Shown here piece by piece: positions 23,979 through 36,893 of a stretch of 64,000 bases of DNA. Source of the DNA: Polytrichum commune. Taxonomy: Eukaryota > Streptophyta > Polytrichopsida > Polytrichales > Polytrichaceae. The notes beneath the pieces were generated by a model. The model saw only the letters and a program-made list of their open reading frames with translations, did no database searches and had not been told where the DNA came from. The first letter of the stretch is position 1. Each line of letters begins with the position of its first letter. Location: NCBI GenBank assembly GCA_950295325.1, contig OX485806.1, positions 42,968,001 to 43,032,000 on the forward strand, read 5' to 3'. A program made the translations under genes and the position numbers.

Positions 23979-26559
23979 CACCAGATTTCCATTAAATACT
24001 TCACATAGCAAATACTAAACAAAAGGAAGTAGTTTTGTCTTCCTGCTTGAAGCTGTAGTGTACATCATTTTTGTGTAGTCGTGCCAAAGAGGCCTTTAAG
24101 CAAGGAACCATTGCAAAACTTCATAAGAACAATCCAAGCATGTTAGTGAATTGTATCAACATACTACAAAACTAGAGAATTGTATCACTATTAGAAAACT
24201 AAAGAGTTGTATGTGGGCACACAAAGTCACTTTGAAATCGATCTTATTGTCAATCCTAGAACAAAACCAATGTTTGGAGGCATCCACCAACAACCGGATG
24301 TTGCGAAACAAGAAATGCAAAGAATGAAAAATGAGGAGGTGAGAAGTTGAGCATAGTACAAAGACCTCCTGGTTTGGAAAATGTATGAAATTGGTTTAGT
24401 AGATTCATGAAGTTACCAGAAGTAAAGGTCACCTATCATGAAGTTGAGGTGTGCCACATGTCAAGTATGTTTAGAGAAATCATGAACTAATATGAAGATT
24501 CATGGAATTGGTAGAACACTCGAGGAACATGGGTTGGAAGGTTCATGAAGAAGTTTGAAACCTTCATGAAATTAACTCTACACTTTCGTAAAATCATCTT
24601 ACCAAAGGACCAAGGATCACTCTCAATAGTAAATACAATTGGAGGACCTAAGTATCTAGTAATGAAATCAACAAGATGGCATGGCCATGATGGGTTCTAT
24701 TCCAATTGATCCATTCAATTTTAATAGAATTGGAATAATGATGATACAATACAATGGTGGTATGAACTGACAATGGCATGATATCATACTCTAAGAGCAA
24801 GTTTAGTGCCCTTCTACTAAATAATTAAAAATATATAAGATATAATTAGGCAAATTTTTAAATTTTAAATATAACCTCTAACAATATAAAAGTGCCAAAT
24901 GTGATCTTTGAAGGGTTTGAATCAAAATCACATAGGTTCCAACCTCTTAAAGTCTCTTTGGTCATAACCATAGGTTAAGCAAACCTCATCCTCACCATCT
25001 CAGCATCCCACATCCTTTATACCTACTATCATTAGGTATTCACTAATTTTTTGCATATTCAACAATTTGACTCAAAAAAATTAAATATAATTTGGTATGC
25101 TTTAAAATAATTATTAAAAACCAAACCTATTAGAAAAGTACAATACTATGATATTCATATATGAACCTGGAATGAACTTCTCATGATGAATGTCCAATGA
25201 AATCATGAAATTCTAGGGAAATTTTGAGAAACTTCTAAGGAACTTATGAAAGATTCTAGGATAAATTTGGGAAATTAATGAAAAATTAATGAAAAAATGT
25301 TGGAAAATGTTGAAAATGCCATAATTATTTTCAAAAATTGTAGACTAAAAATGATTTAAAAAAATTTTAGATGATACTAGAAATTGGATGAGACTGGAAA
25401 CTAGGGATGAAATTGAAGACCTAATGAAATTGGATGGACATGATAGACATGGAAAAAATTCCTAAAGTTCTAAGCAATCTTTAAAAAGAAGATTATATAG
25501 AGTTTTGAGAAATCTCCAAAAGTTCTAAAATCCAAGCCATGAGAATTTTCCAAATATTATGTTTGATGTAGTTTCTTGAATCTACTACATAACAAGTTTT
25601 TCAAATTTATTTAATAAAAAGAATCTAGGTTTTACTTCTCCAAAGATTATAATATCTATATTTTGGAATCTTCGTCACTATAAGATTTTGAAATAAAAAA
25701 TTTAAAAGATTTTGAAATTTGCATTACTAGAATATTTTTGAAATCTCATGTTTCGTAATCTTTTTGAAATCTACTTGTATGAAGATTGTAAAATATTCTA
25801 TTATAGAAAATATTGAAATCTCTTTGTACATAACATTCTATAATCTACACTTTGTTAAAATTTTAGAATCCATTTGTCTACAAGATTCTAAAATCTTCTC
25901 ACACATAGTTTTTAGTATCTATGGTGTACAAAATTCTAGAATTCAATTGTTTAGGAATTTACGCATCATTAAATTTCTAGAATTGACAAATGTCCAATTC
26001 CAATATAAGTGTGAGTTCCACTTCAAATTTTGTCACTCCCTTTTTACCTTGTTTACATTTTACTAAGCACATTTTTTACTCTAACAAAACATTAACTGAC
26101 TAGGACTTAGTCATGTCAAAAGGCCTTCACATAGGCTCTGCCCCCGAAGGGGACAGAGCCAAAAAAACCTGCACTTTCTGATAACCATAACTTACTAAGG
26201 GGAAGTCCAAATTTTGATGCATTTTATGCGGATGTTACATCATAGTTCTGTTAATGCAGTATGATTTTTGTTGTGTAATTCTAATTGTTAGAAGTTGGTG
26301 AACATGAAAAATGAATCAAATAACACCCACATACCTTATGCACTTTGCATCAATTGTTGTGTGCATATATTTTATTTGTTGTAATGAATCATAGCACATT
26401 GGAAAGCTCCTGAGAAACTTGATTTGCACTGTTAGAAGCATATTTGAGTATATTTTGAGAAACATCTTTACCAATACATATTTAAACTTCAGAGGCTTAA
26501 CATGTTTAACGAAAAAGATAGAAAATTTTAATGTCAGTGACATGCGATGTCCATTCACC
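23979..26559. other. AT-rich intergenic DNA, no gene recognised
   Basis: Long AT-rich stretch. From 25600 to 26000 diverged phrases of the type AGATTTTGAAATCT/ATTCTAAAATCT recur. The longest frame (25764-26066, 100 codons) follows this repetitive composition and has no recognisable domain. Confidence 0.5.
26133..26159. repeat. Strong GC-rich hairpin
   Basis: GGCTCTGCCCCC and GGGGACAGAGCC pair over 12 bp with one mismatch around a GAA loop, in otherwise AT-rich DNA. The T-run expected of a simple terminator does not follow (A-run instead), and no nearby gene explains it. Confidence 0.55.
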
Positions 26560-29454
26560 ACCTCTTACTCATGTCTACGTGGGCATAGAAGTGGGAGTGG
26601 CTAAGTACCTCTTTCCATAAGTGGATCATGTTGTTAGTGTTAGGGCTATGTGTTTTATGTGAGTTTTGGGTTTTGGTGTTAGTAAGTGGAATTGGAGTTT
26701 GGTATTTTTTTAACCTAATACATTACATTGGTTGTGTTTATTAGTGCAACATGATAGTAGGTGGAGGCTTGTCTCATTCTAGTGTTACATTTTGGGGATA
26801 TGTCTTATTTGAGGATGTGTTTTTTTGGTAGTTCCCTAAGTATCTACCATGTCATTTGAGGGTTTGTGTTATTTGCCCATCAATAATTCACATGGCATCC
26901 CATAATGCATTTGACCATTTTATGTGTATGTCTAGGTTGGAGAGTCATTTGTCTACATAATATAATGTATTTTTGCATGAGAGATGTGTGTGCTTATATA
27001 TTTTTTCTATGTAGTATTTCAAGTTATAGATTGAGCCGTCTTGTTGTGTGGATGTGGGGGGATAGATGGCAATATAGTGTTTGATATTCAATGTGGAATT
27101 TTTTTGCTCTTGTTTGGCCAACTTCATCAACCTTGTCATTTCCAACGATGTTTGTGTGGGCTTGAACTTTGTGGATGGTGATATTGTGGTGGGATTTTTT
27201 TAGCGTATATAATATTCAGGTTATAAATAAACTTAATTGGTGGTTATATTGGGAAGATGGGTTTTTTATGTGGTTTAGGAGAAAAAATATAAGATTTTGA
27301 GGCTATTTATGAATATAAATGTATTTGTTGGGAGTGTTTTGTTGTGTTCCGCAGTAATAAGGAATGCGTATTATTTGCTTTAAGAATATTGGGTATATTG
27401 GTGGGCAAACAATGATATCACCTTGTAGTGGTCCATTGAATGTGGATTTTTTCCTTCTCCATCTAGTGGTGTGAATGAACCCTATGTATAGTAGGATTAA
27501 ATGGGTGGGAACCATAGGGGGACGGTTGATGTTACAATTGGTGGGAGGGAAGGGGGATGTTGGCAGGTTGGATTGGCTTAGGGATTTTGATGTATGTTAT
27601 GTTGTTGTGGGGTGGATGTAGTGGAATAGGTGGTGCAAATGACAAGAATGTTCTAGGGAAGGTTTTGAAGAAGGTGGGTATTTGTCGTGAGTTTATGGGA
27701 GAAAATTATAATGGAGGTGAATGTGGCTTATTTGTTGTTGTAGTCTTCAAGGAAAGGCAATGTTTTAGTATATTGTAAAATAAGGGGTGGGATGATAAGT
27801 ATAGGAATTACACATGGTTGTTGAAGCGGGTTGGTTGGATTAGTTGTCCAATCATTGTGTGTGATAATTGCAGTGGAGTTGTGATTAGTCAGTGTAGCTG
27901 GTCTTGCCCATTTGACAATTAGTCTAGGGTTGTTATATGGGCATATCCCCATCCTTTGCATTGAGTGGAGAAGGTTGAAACTAATGAACCAAAAATTACA
28001 TCTTTTTCATACATGGAATGGTATTGTGATAATGACATGGGACATGTGAGTGGACTGGAAAAATATGAATGTGTCATTTGGAAGGTTTGTATGAGTTTGT
28101 TTAGTATTAATGATGGAAGTGTGTGATGGTTATAGATGAAAAGGGTGGTGGGTGGTTTGCGTTTCAGAAGTGGTTTGATGTATCACTTAATAAGGAAAAT
28201 TTATGTGGCAAAGTTTTGTATGGGTGGGGAAGAAGTGTGGTTTTTGATGGGTTTTATTGGATGAGTATCCTTCTCATAGCCATGTTGATCTTTCAAGTGG
28301 TAGAGTGGTTTGGCAACTTCCCATATTGTATAGTATTTGGGCCAAAAGGGGGTGTATTTGTAATGTGGATGATGTGGCAATGATGTCTATGTCTAGGTGG
28401 CATTCTTGAGTATGAAGGGTAAGGTGTGGGATGTTGAGGATGGGACGAACATTTTGTTTGTTGCGTGATTGTTGGGGTTTTAGACTAATAAGTAGTTTAT
28501 TGTTTTATGTTTTTTTGTTTCATATTTTATATGAATCCGAGACAATTAGTAGGTTGTGTGTAGGATTTGATTTTAGTAATGAAATATATGTATATGTTGT
28601 TTGGCTCCCCGTTTGTCTTTTTAGTGTATGTATTACAGCTAGAGATGTATGAAATGGGGGTGCCTAGGGGTTGTGTGGTTATATTATGTCTTGGCTGTGG
28701 GATAGAGTTAAAGGTTGTGGGAGGTGATGGGGGGTGGGAGTAGTAATGTGGGGTATGCGTTTGGTGGAAAGATAATAGTGGCTTATAAAAGTGCATTTTT
28801 TAATAATCAAGATTTGGTAAGGTATTTATCTTTGAATTCTTTAATTGTGAATATGCATGTGTTGGTGCAGTCTTGGATATGGGGTAAGGCGATAATGTTG
28901 GAGGAGGTTTTTAAGGAATTTTCTTTATTGGATTTTTGTTGTGGAATGAGATGGGGGTAAAATGGGTTTTTGTACCAATGTTCCAATAGCAAGGAGTTGA
29001 TGAGAAGAAAGGTGGTGTCTATAGAGTTTAGATGAATGTAGAAGTGTTTCTTAGTATGCAAAAAGATCAAGTGGTTAGTAACCTAGAGCACGCTCCGTAT
29101 TTTAATTGTGGGAGGTGTTCGATTGTGTCATATTTGTAGGTTATAAATTTCATTATTCTCTGGTACATATGGTTTAATGGGTGTGGACCATTGATTGCAT
29201 GTGTGAGTTGTTTGCTAAATGTTCTAGCATATCTTACGAATACAGAAAATGCTTCCATGCCAATGTTTCGTGCGGTAGCTATGCAAGGATGTTAGGGGAA
29301 TTTTTTAGGATGTTACATGTGAACTTTGTGAATTTGATCAGGGGTTTATCTAGTTTCTTGATAATTGGGATAAAAAAAAACGCAGTATAAAATGCATACT
29401 TAATGCTCAAGTGAATGACTATAATGAGGATTTTTATTTTTGTTGTATGTGAAT
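26560..29454. other. Nearly 3-kb G/T-skewed, C-poor region without recognised genes
   Basis: The plus strand is dominated by G and T with very little C; for example only two of the 60 bases from 28681 are C. Many short open frames appear on both strands, rich in W, V, G and L on the plus strand, but none has a recognisable domain. The skew ends abruptly where repeat A starts (29455). Confidence 0.55.
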
Positions 29455-30443
29455 TCCTAAAGTGGTCCACCACTCCGCGGGATCACTTTTAGTTAGGATG
29501 CTAGCATTAAAATTTAGAATTGATAAGGAATTTAGGGAAAATTAGTTCATGTAGCATTTAGCTTAAAAAAAAAGAACGAATTACCGAGGATTTTGGGCCT
29601 TCAACAAGAAGGAACAAAAATCTACTGAAGGATAAGGTTGGCCAAAATGAAAACTAAGTAGTGCTAAAAAATAATGAAACAGAAAAGACATGCTAGCTAG
29701 TAAAAACAACTAGCCAACATTTAAGTTAGTAGACGTTATCTAAGAAAATAGTAGGTTATTAGTTAATATGGGCCACACAAGACAATTGGAGGTCTTTGAC
29801 GTAAGAAGGTAAAATCAGCATAAAGATTTTTTTTAAATAAAAATAAAATGCAAGGGGCTACTTGCCCACTTGCCCCTCTGCCAACTCGATGGCAAAAATT
29901 TAGAAATATTCTGAAAGACTCCCGTCGAAGCCACCTCGGCAAGAAGATGACAACCTCAACTGAGAAAACCCTTAAGCCTAAATTTTTGGGAATAATTCGA
30001 AGAATGGAGCCGGTGGCGGAGGGGTCAAACCTTTTTTTAGAGGATTTAAAAATCCCCTCCTTCTACTTTGTACTCTCTCTTCTTCTAAATGCTTGGACAA
30101 ACCCATGTTTCTATGTAGTTAGGGAAAAACTCTATCTTACCTTCTCAATGGTATAATAATAAGGCTTGAAAAATCCTCTTCTATCTCTTCTAGTTAGAAT
30201 GTGTTTTTGTTAACACACAAAAATTCTTCCTTTATTTTGTAGAGGTAGGTTGGATTATATGATTGCAAGTGGAGGCATTGTAGACCTCAGCCGCCGATGG
30301 CCTGAACGCTTAGTTCATGAGCTAAAAAAAAAATTATCATTTTTCTTTTATGGAGATTTTTAAAAACTATGTGGAGCTGGTTTTTCATTTGTGATTTGGT
30401 TAAGGTAGTAATTAGTTATGAATTTTCAAAGATGGAATAAAAA
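29455..30443 (+). repeat. Family A repeat, 5' third, diverged copy
   Basis: Starts within the A opening (AGTGGTCCACCACTCCGCGG) and follows A1 to the segment TTATGAATTTTCAAAGATGG, equivalent to about 4375-4395. It then meets a solo B LTR. The rest of A does not resume after that LTR. Confidence 0.75.
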
Positions 30444-31337
30444 TGTCGCGTACCTCTCCATGAGGAGTGCCTGAAACACCATGGGCACAAGGGGGACCCC
30501 GGAGTGACACCCGGAACTTGTGGCGCCGTTGGTGAGAGGGCCCAAGTGATCCTAGTGTGGGTGAGGGCCCCGGGCGTTGGGAACGCCTCCCACCCACGGA
30601 GACTAGGAGGCACAAGGGTAAGGCCATCAGCTATGCATAGCTCATGGCGTGATGATTCTAGAATGCTCAAGAACACCTCGATCGGAGGTGTGAGCTAGGA
30701 GTTATGGCAATTTGAGTGGGGCGCTGTCCCGGGTCAGCGCCCTGGTACAGCAGTGCCTGGGAGTGATTCCCGGGACTGCCAAGGTTCAAACAGGGCATAA
30801 CGTACTCAATACTTGCCCGAATAGGGCAAGTGAGGAGTCCATCGGCATCTACATGAAGCGTAGATGAGGATGGAGTGGTTTGCTCTTAGCATCAGACATC
30901 ATACAAGGAAGTTATGATGGTTTGAAGCTGCTGGGGGCTTCTAGGCCCATCTGCTAAGGGAAAATGTCTCCTTGGCCCCAACTCTTGGCGGAGAGACAAG
31001 AGGTTGGTTGACGGTGGGGTAGGGGCCCCGCGTAAAGTCCTAGAGGCTTATATGGGTGAGGTGGTGTGGCCTCACCCACCCGAGGCCAAACAACACGGCC
31101 TCCATGGGCATTGGCCCAATGCCCATGGATGGAAATCCACATCTAGGAATTGTTTACCGATTAAGGGGTGAGTCCCGAAAGCAAAGTAGGAGGGTTGGTT
31201 CCGTCCTATGAACTATAAGGTCCGGGGTAGGAGGAGCTAACCATTAGCATGGCGGTATGCGAAGGGTTAGCACTCGTAACCTTTGCTAGGAATGGAAATT
31301 GGCAAGATTTCTAAGGGGACTAGCAAGGGTTGTGACA
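30444..31337 (+). repeat. Family B solo LTR, 894 bp
   Basis: Opens TGTCGCGTACCTCTCC and closes AGCAAGGGTTGTGACA, so it is in sense orientation, opposite to the copies at 22, 46 and 52 kb. AAAAA flanks both sides, consistent with a 5-bp duplication but weak because of low complexity. Ends are secure from comparison with the other B copies. Confidence 0.8.
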
Positions 31338-31559
31338 AAAAAATTAGCTTAAAACCTCCATAACTTTATTTTGTGATCTCTAATGTTATTAAGTGACAAC
31401 TCCATCAAGTGGGGCTTTGCGTAGATGCTAATGGAGACCTCATTTGCCTCATTCAAACAAATATTGAGGAAATTATGGCTGCTCTAACCTTGGCAGTCCC
31501 AAGCGCCATTCCGAGGTCACTGTTGTCCCTGGTCACATCCGAATAACGGAGTCGAAGGC
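31338..31559 (-). repeat. Diverged family B LTR fragment, left of CACTA element
   Basis: Resembles the B LTR from the CATAACTTCCTTG segment to the CAGTCCC...CACTGTTGT segment. The LTR continues at 34992 (ATCGCCCCACTCAAATTGCC), so the CACTA element sits inside this LTR. Confidence 0.6.
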
Positions 31560-31594
31560 GTAGGATATCAAAATAACAACAAGACGAGGTATTT

Positions 31595-33780
31595 GTGAGG
31601 GAGCAACGCGGGAAGAAAATGTACACCGTAGAGGTTGACATGAAAAGTAATCCCTGTGGCCAAAACCGGTCGTTGTGGCTGAGTTGTTTAAGGGGACATT
31701 CACAAGATGTGGATTTTAGTGAGGACAATTACAACGCACATAAGACCTTGATGTTATTAAACATAAAGCAACGTGTGGACAACACGTTTGAATACAAGGG
31801 AGGTTTGGGGCGAGTTACAGAGGAAGCTTCCATGTAGCTTTGAAAGGGCAGCTAAAAATCAAGCGGTACCAACTGAAAAAGACATTGCAAGCAGGGAAGG
31901 CAAAGCCGAAACATATTCGGCAGGATCACTGGGTAAATTTGTCTCGGTTAATATCGGAGGACCGCAAGTTGAAGAAGGCTGAGCGGTTGAAGACAAATCG
32001 TGTGCAGGTAAAGAGGTTGTCGGTGGTGGGCCGAAGTGAAGAAGACTTGACAACCAACTTAGTGACATCTGAACTATGAAGTTTTCACGTGAATAGGTTT
32101 TTATAAGTCCATTGTATCAATATGCAGGAGTCACTAATGCAAGGGTGGGAAAAAATTATGACCACAGAGTTCAGACTTGGAGAGGGCACCAACCCGGTCG
32201 GAGATCGAAGCAAAGCTTCAATCGCGGAGGGAAGAAGCAAAACGGAGGGCAGGCACGAGCCACATGTCCTCCGGATCTCGACGAGGAGCCAGAGTGGACC
32301 TTAGCTCACCTTCAAGCCGTGTCTCGAACGTGGGTGAAGATCGTGACCTGCATAAGCAGATGCTAGGATTAAAGGAGAGTATGAAACTTATTATGACTGC
32401 TCTAAAAATTGGAGGAGTGGAGACCACACAAACCGTGAAGGACAACATTGGAAGGATGGAGAGCTTGGACATTGCGAAGGAGGACATAGGAGGGGTAGAA
32501 AGCTTGGACACCGCGAAGGAGGACATTGGAGGGGTGGAGAGCTTGGACACTACGAAGGAGGACATTGGAGGGGTGGAGAAGTTTCCCACCGCGAAGGAGA
32601 ATACGAGAGGGGTGGAGAGCACGGAGACCCCACAAGAGAAAACAAGAGGGTTGGACAACTCAAAAACCTTGGAAAAGATCATTGGAACAGTGCAAGGAGA
32701 TAGTACCGTGAGAAACTCTTTCTTAGAACGTGCCCCCACATACACTCTTACAGTAGTAATGGAATTTGATAATATAATGTCTAGTAATAGTGATGGTTTG
32801 CAACGTAATGACTAGTTGTAGTCATGACTGGAAATGCGAGGACTGGCAGTAGTCATATTGGAGATATAATGACATGTAATAATCATTTAAAAAAAGTAAT
32901 GACTAGTAGTAGATATTTTGGCCGAGCTAAATGCAGACTATGTCGAAAATATTGATTAATTTTCATTCATGGAGGTTAAGATTGATGACCAAAGAATTTT
33001 TTTGCAAAATGGGGAGAAAACGACAGTCGAACCTGAAAAGAAGAGCGAGGGAGCAGCTACAAAAGAGAAGGATGATAAAAAAAAAATGACACAATATCAC
33101 AACAGGAGGAGCATCGAAAAGGTCGAAGGAAGAGAGTCCGCATCTCGATGGTGGAGAAACTCCAAATTGCAGGAACGCTACAGGTGAGTCCAACTAAACT
33201 CAGGGCAGCTGCGGGAGAGCAGAAGAGGCCACGGACGAAGATTGCGCAATATAGAGCTCCGAAAGGGATTGTGGGAAGTGCAAAAGTAGCCGAGGTGGTT
33301 GACGGCCCTCGGAAACAAAAGGGAGGAGCCTCAAAAAATGTTAACATCCTAACCGAATATTGACCTTGTTTATAGCTTTCCGGCATCAACCATGTGTTTT
33401 TTGCATGTCGCAGTCGTAAGTTTTTAATGCATGTGTTGTTTGCAATGCAGGAAGTCATAGTGATCGAGGAATCGCCCTCCACATTCTCCGTAGAGGATGT
33501 TGTGGAAATTATGGGATATAGGGTAGGTAAAGAAGATAAATTGGTTGCATACGGGAAGGTGACAAACGTGCAAGGAGGAACAGTGCATGGAGTCCCAATT
33601 TACGAAGGATGTGTATATGTGGAGGTAGCCAAAAGCGAAGACGACGAGTATGTGTTTTTCAGAAGTGTAGAAATAGACGACCCACCCATACGGAAGATTG
33701 GAGAAGTTGTGGGGAATTTCATCTTATGGCCGATGGAGTTTCTACGCCATGCATGTGTGCAACTGTACTTAAGTATATGA
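31595..33780 (+). pseudogene. CACTA-associated gene: Transposase_24-like region, repeat-rich linker, DUF8039-like domain
   Basis: Segments in order: 31595-31834 (FEYKGGLGRVTEEA), then after a one-base frame change LKGQLKIKRYQLKKTL and RQDHWVNLSRLISEDRKLKKAERLKTNR (to 32079), resembling the plant Transposase_24 (Ptta/En/Spm) domain. From 32177 to 32815 there is an open stretch with EIEAKLQSRREEAKRR and about six 13-residue repeats. A basic exon follows at about 32969-33363. The last exon begins after GCAATGCAG at 33450 and encodes VAYGKVTNVQGGTVHGVPIYEG and GEVVGNFILWPMEFL, matching the DUF8039 domain of plant transposon proteins; stop at 33778-33780. It is likely a DNA-binding transposition factor. 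The frame change near 31835 may be decay or an unseen intron. Confidence 0.65.
32440..32680 (+). repeat. 39-bp coding minisatellite
   Basis: About six consecutive 39-bp units encode 13-residue repeats of the form GGVESLDTAKEDI. Early units are near-identical and later ones diverge (TRGVESTETPQEK). Unit length is a multiple of three, so copy-number change keeps frame. Confidence 0.85.
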
Positions 33781-34985
33781 AATATAGGTTGGATATAGGG
33801 TGAAGAGTGTACAATAACAATCTGCAAAAAACTGTGGGACTTTGCTTTGTGGACGAGACGTAGATGTGCAATGTCTCCTACTGAATTTCCGACAAGGCAT
33901 TGAATATGCTTTGTCATCTATTATAGTGAATTTTATCAATATATCGACGAAACATATTCATATTATGTTTTGTAGCAAGTGATGGCACTCAGTATTAACA
34001 GTCGTACTATGATATGCATTGTTTGAATGCAATGTCTATATAATATTACATCATGGACCTCAATGTTTAGTCATGCGTTGTAATCAAGTAATTCCCACAG
34101 ATGACTACGCCTAGTTTTGTTATAGAAAGAAATTCATGAATGCAAAACGCAATGTTGTTTCAAAATATTACAATTCGTAGTCATGTGCGAAGACCATATC
34201 CAGTCAGTAAAATGAGCATATGTATTCATGTGTAATTGTAGTGCATCATTGAAATATTTTAACTATGCTTAGTCACATGTTGTTGGAAGGTGTTCAAATA
34301 TGATGACTACATTTTCCAATATATTGGTGCGCAAAATGTTTGTCAATGATGACAATGTGTAGTCACCATGTACACAGCAAAAGCGTAATCGTTATGACTG
34401 TAAAGTCCGTTGATTTTGATAATAATACTACTTATTGACAAACATAATGACTACATATAATGACCTAAATTCAAACAGAGACTACTGCACAAAAATATTT
34501 ACCAGACTCTCAAAATGTAAAGTTTTAAATGAATCTACTTTTGGGAAGAAATCACGTATCAAATGACTATTATTAATTGCTGCATGACTAAATGCAGTTG
34601 TTAATGAACAAATGCACTTCACAAATTAACAGTGCCAAAGAAGACCGTGTAGTCATGCAAATACAAAACATCATTATTTACAATCCTGTAGTGATCACTA
34701 ATTCCAATTAAATGACATTACTACATATGACTATATATAGTTACACATCAATAACTAAATATAGTAAGAAATGATAAGGCGTTGAGGGGCAGTACAAAAT
34801 GAGGTCCAAAACCCCATGGGGAACGCTTAATGGGGAACAAAAACTGTCTGATATGACCGTAGTCATTTTGTCTGGAGCGACTAGTCCAACATGACCAGGT
34901 TGAGGACTAGAAATGGTGCAAGTCATCAGTGGATTTTACTACCGGATTTAGTCAGAAACCCCAGTCATTTTTTCGTGTTCTCCTT
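32790..34985. repeat. CACTA subterminal zone with many TGACTA/TAGTCA motifs
   Basis: The hexamer TGACTA or its complement TAGTCA recurs in both orientations, for example at 32808-32830, 32850, 34064, 34105-34110, 34175, 34270, 34300, 34364, 34448, 34563, 34651 and 34855. Clustered short motifs beside the terminus are the usual binding sites for the CACTA DNA-binding factor. The coding exons at 32969-33780 lie between motif groups. Confidence 0.65.
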
Positions 34986-34991
34986 GTAGTG

Positions 34992-35245
34992 CCTAGACAT
35001 CGCCCCACTCAAATTGCCATATTCTCTAGCTCATACATCCGATTGGGGAGTTCTGGAGCATTATAGAGTGTGGACGTCATAAGCTACCCAATGCTTATGG
35101 CTTTATCCTCGTTACTATTAGTTCCCATAGAAGGGAGGCGTTTCCAAAAACTGGGGCTTTCACCCACACTTGGATCATTTGGGCCTTGTCACCAATGGTG
35201 CCACAATACGTGGGTCTCACTACGGGGTCCCCCTTGTGCGCGACA
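34992..35245 (-). repeat. Family B LTR end fragment with 35-40 bp deletion
   Basis: Continues the LTR from the left of the CACTA element and ends GTGCGCGACA. The segment CCATGGTG...GAGAGG that precedes GTGCGCGACA in other B LTRs is missing, apparently lost between two GTGC repeats. Confidence 0.7.
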
Positions 35246-35472
35246 CTCACACCCACCAAATGGAATTGATGCCCTTGTCAATTATACTTGTAGTCGGCAC
35301 ACCAATTCTCAAGTTGCAATCCTCTCTTGGTGTGGCATTGCGATTCTTTTGAGACGCTACCCCCACAATGCATATTCAAATTTGGCACAATCTCAAAGGT
35401 GTCATTTCTAGGTGGTCCATTAGTGACCCTGCATATCTTGTCCAATGAGCAACCCCCCTGATGGCCGACATA
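35246..35472 (-). repeat. Family B internal sequence next to the LTR
   Basis: Matches 52748-52930 next to the 3' LTR of the better preserved chromovirus (GTAGTCGGCACACCAATT, CCTAGGTGGTCC), including the polypurine tract GGTGGGTGTGAG on the minus strand. Cut by repeat A3 at 35473. Confidence 0.7.
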
Positions 35473-35879
35473 TGTGAACCCCTTGAATGGTCCACCACTC
35501 CGTAGGATCATTTTTTAAGTTAGAATTGATAGGGAATTGTGGAAAATAATAGTTCATTTAATGTTTAGCCCCAAAAATGGGAAGGTAAATTACCGAGGAC
35601 TTTGGGCCCTCACCCATGAAGCAAAAAAAACTAGTTTAGGTAGGATTAGTCAAAAGGAAAACTAACTAGTGGTAGAAACTAGCTAAGTTAGTAAAAATTG
35701 TTAGCTAGGTAAAAAACTAGCTTAGTAGGAAGAATTGTTAGCTAGTAAAAACAACTAACTAAAATGTTAAGTTAGTAGAGGCTAATTAAGCAAGGATGAG
35801 TTCATTAGTTAATGTGGGCCACACGAGACAAATGGAGGTGTTCGGCGTAGGAGGGCAAAATCGGCATGAAAATTTCAAA

Positions 35880-36893
35880 AGAAATTTCAAAATAACATTG
35901 TCTCGGTTTTGAGAAGGTCCCCCCTTTTCTATCCAAAAAATCCATACATCCAACATTAACACTTAAAAACAAAACTTAAGTAATTGCACAACATAAACAT
36001 TTGAATTGAGAAAATTCAAAAATGGCACCGAACAATCCCATATTGCCCACCCTCTTGGCTTTGAATGCCCCCCCTACCACAGATTTTGAAATCCAACATT
36101 CACACTTGAATTCAACAACTTCAAAAATGGCACTCAATACTCCAAACCCGCCCACATTCACGCTTCCAAGAGGGCCCCCTCTGTACCCAAAAAATTCAAA
36201 CATCGAACATAAAAACTTAGAAACAAAACTTAAGTAATGGCACAACATAAACATTTGAATTCAAAGAATTAAAAATGGCACCGAATAGTCCAACCTTATT
36301 GAACCTCTCAATTTTGAGAAGGCCCCATCTACCACAAAGTTTGAAACCCAACATTCAGACTTGAATTCAACAACTTCAAAATTGACATTGAACAATCCAA
36401 CCCCGCTGACCTTGTGGGTTCTGAGAGGCCCCCTCCTTACCCAAAAAAATCATACATCCAACATAAACACTTAGAATCAAAAATTAAAAAATGGCACCAA
36501 AAAAACCAACCTTTGTTTTTCCTGTCGGTTTTGATAGGCCTTCTACCATAGATTCAGAATCCAACATTCACATTTGAATTTTTATACTTCAAAAATGGCA
36601 TTGAAAAAGGCCAACCTTGCCCACCCTCTCGATTTTGATAGCCCCCCCCCCTCTATCCAAAAAATTCATACATACAACATAACTATTTAGAACCAAAATT
36701 TAAATCACCGCACAACATAAACACTTGAATTCAAAAACTTAAGAAATGGCACCGAAGAGGCCAACCATTCCCACCATTCCCACCGTCTTAGTTTTGAGAG
36801 GCCCCCTCCCATCACAGATTAAGAATCCAACCTTCACATTTAGAATCAAAGCTTCAGAAATGGTATTGATAAGGCCAACCACTACCACCCTTT
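35880..36893. repeat. Tandem satellite of alternating ~120-bp half-units
   Basis: Two related half-units alternate: one with CACAACATAAACATTTGAAT and ATGGCACCGAA (35988, 36240, about 36714), the other with CCAACATTCACACTTGAATT and AAAATGGCAT (about 36091, 36352, 36570). The dimer period is about 240-250 bp, with roughly four dimers. GAGAGGCCCCCTC-type phrases separate half-units. Confidence 0.75.

Larger units (their letters stand above)
31560..34991 (+). mobile_element. CACTA (En/Spm-type) transposon, 5' terminus lost
   Basis: The right end reads CTCCTTGTAGTG at 34991, the complement of a CACTACAAGGAG terminus typical of CACTA elements. It carries a Transposase_24/DUF8039-like gene (31595-33780) and a long subterminal zone full of TGACTA/TAGTCA motifs. 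Both sides are parts of one B LTR, so it is an insertion. No CACTA motif is found on the left side near 31540-31600, so the left terminus was deleted or altered; the left border is approximate. Confidence 0.75.

Noticed and set aside
26133-26159. Rho-independent-type terminator
   Set aside because: No T-run follows on the plus strand and the DNA is plant nuclear; only the hairpin is reported.
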